From NCBI GenBank assembly GCA_964615445.1, contig CAZTOK010000014.1, positions 1 to 35,592 on the forward strand: a stretch of 35,592 nt of DNA. The letters run 5' to 3'. The DNA is from JALRBM01 sp964615445 (lineage in GTDB: Bacteria > Patescibacteriota > Saccharimonadia > Saccharimonadales > Saccharimonadaceae). Below, in pieces: positions 33,143-35,592 of the stretch; the first letter of the stretch is position 1, and each line of letters begins with the position of its first letter. Under the pieces are notes generated by a model. The model did not search any database. It saw nothing but the letters and a program-made list of their open reading frames with translations, and was not told where the DNA came from. The translations under genes were made by a program, and so were the position numbers.

Positions 33143-34231
33143 ATGGCACGCGAAAAAGAGTTTTTTATTGGAAATTATGATCATATGGACGATTTCTACG
33201 AGAGAATCGACCTTCTTCGCAGTGAAAATCTTTATAACCCTGAGCGTGACAATGACCGGCATCTTCGAGATCTCATAGAAAGACGTCCAGGCGCTATAAA
33301 AGTCGCCAAAGAAATAGGAGAGCGAGCCTGGCGGCTCGTGGGCTCAGTATATATTGGCGATGGTATTGGTGTAGTAGCAGGATTAGTAGTTGCCAAAGAT
33401 GCAAGAAAGCAAGGTATAGGGGGTTTGTTGCTTGATGCGGCCGAAGAACAGCTTATCACGGAAGGTCATCGGCAGTTTGAGTTACAAATAGACGAAGGCC
33501 AAGATGAACTGAAAGAGTGGTACCAAAAGCGTGGATTTACCCCACGCTACATAGCCGTTGGACTTATTAAACCACTCAGACTTCCTGATCACCAGATTAT
33601 CGAAGAAGGCGAACAACAACTTACTCGCCAGCAAGTACGCGAAGCGTTCTTAACTCTTTACTTTTTTGAAAGAGACTCTGCTAAATTTGAAGATAAGGAA
33701 CTTGGCAATAAAGACAACTTCAGTATCGAGACACCGGGTCTAAAACAGCTCTTTAAAGAGTCTGCTATACCCGCCCTCCGTGACGCATTTTTTCTTGAAG
33801 ATGACCTTTTATGTAAGTTATCTATTACACCCTGGCTGTCTTATTCCACAGAAGAACAGCCTCAGGAAGAAGATCATGTTGTGGCATGGGTAAAACGCTT
33901 TTCGGAATACTTCCTTTATGGACATAGCAAAAACAAAGGCATCCCCAAAAAGATACCAAACGACAGATTTTTGTTTATGCGTCCATTAGAAGATGTGCGT
34001 AACTACGGCAGATTAATGTATGCTAGCACGCTTGACATTTATGGGGAGTACGTTTGTTACGATCAAGCAAACGATACTATCATCCCTTTTGCCATAGATC
34101 CTAATGAGGGAATTGTACATATGTCCGATGAAGAAGGTGCTTCGATGATTGAACGCATGGTAGCGTGTGCAGAGGCGTATCGCCTTGCATCACGCAAGCA
34201 GCCGTCGTATATCCTACGAAGGCACGCGTAG
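33143..34231 (+). CDS. GNAT acetyltransferase domain with unknown C-terminal domain
   Basis: This 362-residue protein has a GNAT domain at about 5-145: motif A VVAKDARKQGIGGLLLDAA (82-100) binds acetyl-CoA, and WYQKRGF (126-132) is the usual later strand. The remaining about 215 residues are an unrelated region with no recognised family, longer than the catalytic part. The acceptor substrate is unknown. A TATAAA lies 11 nt upstream of the ATG and no Shine-Dalgarno is seen. The DUF1697 gene follows on the same strand. Confidence 0.82.
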   Translation: MAREKEFFIGNYDHMDDFYERIDLLRSENLYNPERDNDRHLRDLIERRPGAIKVAKEIGERAWRLVGSVYIGDGIGVVAGLVVAKDARKQGIGGLLLDAAEEQLITEGHRQFELQIDEGQDELKEWYQKRGFTPRYIAVGLIKPLRLPDHQIIEEGEQQLTRQQVREAFLTLYFFERDSAKFEDKELGNKDNFSIETPGLKQLFKESAIPALRDAFFLEDDLLCKLSITPWLSYSTEEQPQEEDHVVAWVKRFSEYFLYGHSKNKGIPKKIPNDRFLFMRPLEDVRNYGRLMYASTLDIYGEYVCYDQANDTIIPFAIDPNEGIVHMSDEEGASMIERMVACAEAYRLASRKQPSYILRRHA

Positions 34232-34234
34232 TCG

Positions 34235-34240
34235 TATACT
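34235..34240 (+). promoter_or_regulatory. -10 element 6 nt before the DUF1697 gene
   Basis: TATACT followed by ACTCAT and the ATG at 34247; no Shine-Dalgarno. Leaderless message predicted, despite the close upstream GNAT gene. Confidence 0.6.
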
Positions 34241-34246
34241 ACTCAT

Positions 34247-34798
34247 ATGAACACATATTTATTGCTCATTCGTGGTATTAATGTTGGAGGTAAAAACATC
34301 ATTTCTATGGCCGCCTTGCGGACATGTTTAGAGGAAATTGGCTATCAAAACATTTCAACATATATTGCAAGCGGCAACGTCATCGTACAGTCAGACAAAC
34401 AGGCGAACGAGGTAAAAGCCGAGATTGAAAATAACTTGCCTAAGACTTTCGCACTCGATAGTGAATTAATTAAAGTTTTAGTACTAACAAAAAATCAACT
34501 TCAGACGATTGTCAGCCACAAACCCATAGGCTTTGGCGACCACCCTGAAATGTATCATTATGACATCGTTTTTCTCATAGACACATCAGTACAAGACGCT
34601 CTTAACGTTTTTAGTCCAAAAGTGGGTGTCGATAGAATATGGCCAGGTACAGGGGTTGTTTATTCGGAGCGGCTTAGTGTGGAGCGAACCAAAAGCCGGC
34701 TAAATAAAATCATGAGCACACCCGTTTATAAATCTATGACCATTCGTACGTGGAATACTACTATAAAACTGCTCGCGTTACTTGAAGCCAATGTTTAG
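34247..34798 (+). CDS. DUF1697 family protein
   Basis: This 183-residue protein matches DUF1697: LLLIRGINVGGKN near the start, followed by M-x-x-L with GYQNISTYIASGNVIVQS, and a C-terminal RTKSRLNKIMSTPVYKSMTIRTWNT region. The function of the family is unknown. It is 15 nt after the GNAT gene but has its own -10 box. Confidence 0.92.
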   Translation: MNTYLLLIRGINVGGKNIISMAALRTCLEEIGYQNISTYIASGNVIVQSDKQANEVKAEIENNLPKTFALDSELIKVLVLTKNQLQTIVSHKPIGFGDHPEMYHYDIVFLIDTSVQDALNVFSPKVGVDRIWPGTGVVYSERLSVERTKSRLNKIMSTPVYKSMTIRTWNTTIKLLALLEANV

Positions 34799-34819
34799 AT
34801 AAAGTCGTCGTAAGGAGTA

Positions 34820-34848
34820 TTGCTGTAATCTATAAAAAGTTATATAAT
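34820..34848 (+). promoter_or_regulatory. Promoter of the final partial orphan gene
   Basis: TTGCTG (34820-34825), 17 nt, TATAAT (34843-34848). The leader of about 45 nt has AGGAG at 34891-34895. Confidence 0.6.
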
Positions 34849-34901
34849 AAATTTCGGTCTTGAAAGGTGACGGGTCTGTTAGACAACGATAGGAGTTCGT
34901 T

Positions 34902-35592
34902 GTGGATACTAGCAATCTCAGTGACAGCTCAAGAATTGCGCCGATGACACTTGGCCATCAAGGATCACGCTTGGTCATTGATGCGTCGGGTGCCATTACA
35001 CCGGTTATCGACGAACGCACACAGCTTCCCTTTTGCTCGGTGAAACGCGTCTTTGAGCCTTCGGCGATTTTTCTGGGCTTCGGCCTGCCAAACGTTTTTC
35101 TGATGGTTCCCGAGCTCGGCGATGACGGATGGAGTAAATTCACTGCATTCATGTTTTGGCGCCAGGCCAGCTATGTGGCTACGCGCATGACACGAATGCA
35201 AGTTGGTATTTATTTCGAACTGCGTGACCTTCCTGCGGATGCCATCGAGGCGCTTCGGCGAGAGATGGAAATCCAGAAGGGCCAGCGCACCGCAAGCTGT
35301 GCCAATGCCAACGCACGAGTGCTCGACGCTGCTGGTTTTACTAGCGGTGGAAGATCAATCGCACACATCTACCGGCTATCGCATTTGGCCGCGCAGCTAT
35401 GGGAGCACGGACTTGAGTACGAGGGTACTCCAGTAGGTATTCGGATCGTGCGAGCGGGCCGTGAGGTGGGTGATCACTTTGTGGGCGTGTGGACCAAGGA
35501 GTTCACTAGTCTCTGCCGTACCATCAAGAAAAAGTGGTTCTCGCAGGGATACGCCAAGGGCTCGGCACCTCAGCTTGAGGATAGTGAGCGCA
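34902..35592 (+). CDS. Hypothetical protein, orphan gene, cut by window end
   Basis: An open frame of 230 codons runs from the GTG at 34902 to the window edge without a stop, 6 nt after AGGAG. The protein begins VDTSNLSDSSRIAP and contains strands (LVIDASG, AIFLGFG, VFLMVPELG), then a helical C-terminal part. No family recognised. One counted 60-nt line has 62% G+C, well above neighbouring genes, as in the 5093-5722 orphan. Reverse-strand frames here are shadows. Its 3' end lies outside the window. Confidence 0.68.
   Translation, partial: MDTSNLSDSSRIAPMTLGHQGSRLVIDASGAITPVIDERTQLPFCSVKRVFEPSAIFLGFGLPNVFLMVPELGDDGWSKFTAFMFWRQASYVATRMTRMQVGIYFELRDLPADAIEALRREMEIQKGQRTASCANANARVLDAAGFTSGGRSIAHIYRLSHLAAQLWEHGLEYEGTPVGIRIVRAGREVGDHFVGVWTKEFTSLCRTIKKKWFSQGYAKGSAPQLEDSER

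Noticed and set aside
1..35592. UGA recoded as an amino acid, as in some CPR bacteria
   Set aside because: TGA ends well-defined genes such as GAPDH and pheS at normal lengths.
1..35592. tRNA, rRNA, CRISPR array or insertion sequence
   Set aside because: No cloverleaf, rRNA-like stretch, regularly spaced repeat or transposase was seen in the gaps, which are all short.

Overview
The window looks like a compact chromosome segment of a Patescibacteria (CPR) bacterium, most likely an environmental Candidatus Saccharibacteria (TM7). The reasons are small tightly packed genes, many overlapping or abutting stops, pentose-phosphate and lower-glycolysis enzymes without biosynthetic pathways, and a complete cytochrome bo3-type quinol oxidase (cyoABCDE) with a type II NADH dehydrogenase, a combination known from aerobic Saccharibacteria. 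TGA is used as a normal stop, for example by GAPDH and pheS, so the UGA-recoded CPR lineages are excluded. The lineage call is inference from gene content. No rRNA, tRNA or CRISPR array was found.

Layout. Positions 1-4448 (minus) form a sugar-phosphate operon: GAPDH, RpiB, a divergent ribulose-phosphate epimerase, a transketolase split into two subunits, and a class II aldolase cut by the window edge. Positions 4584-5722 (plus) hold two orphan genes, each with its own promoter and a long hairpin after it. Positions 5830-10610 hold a bifunctional Rel (p)ppGpp enzyme, a NUDIX hydrolase, inorganic pyrophosphatase, a glycerophosphodiester phosphodiesterase, thioredoxin reductase and a membrane-anchored FKBP. 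Positions 10652-16590 (minus) encode NDH-2 and cyoEDCBA. Positions 16647-21105 (minus) encode pheS and pheT, separated by two FMN-binding split-barrel genes. Positions 21156-26249 hold a small membrane protein, an aquaporin-like channel with a Lys/Ser-rich tail, an orphan gene, RmuC, membrane proteins, a PAP2 phosphatase and a VIT-family metal transporter. Positions 26331-31999 hold an alpha/beta hydrolase, a beta-rich protein, a TetR/flavin-monooxygenase operon divergent from an FMN reductase, and a membrane protein. Positions 32255-35592 (plus) hold an orphan membrane protein, a GNAT fusion, a DUF1697 protein and a partial orphan gene.

How it fits together. The sugar-phosphate operon produces NADH at GAPDH, NDH-2 can oxidise NADH to quinol, and the bo3 oxidase can pass those electrons to oxygen while pumping protons. 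No quinone or heme synthesis genes lie here. Rel, pyrophosphatase and NUDIX handle phosphate signalling and nucleotide clean-up.

The most striking structural signals are these. First, many genes have a TATACT/TATAAT -10 box only 6-8 nt before the start codon with no Shine-Dalgarno sequence, which predicts leaderless mRNAs. Second, a contrasting set of plus-strand orphan genes carries conventional promoters and, in most cases, Shine-Dalgarno sites and long hairpins. Third, four convergent gene pairs have stops that touch or overlap with no terminator between them. Fourth, two enzymes of the pentose branch carry unusual active-site sequence.
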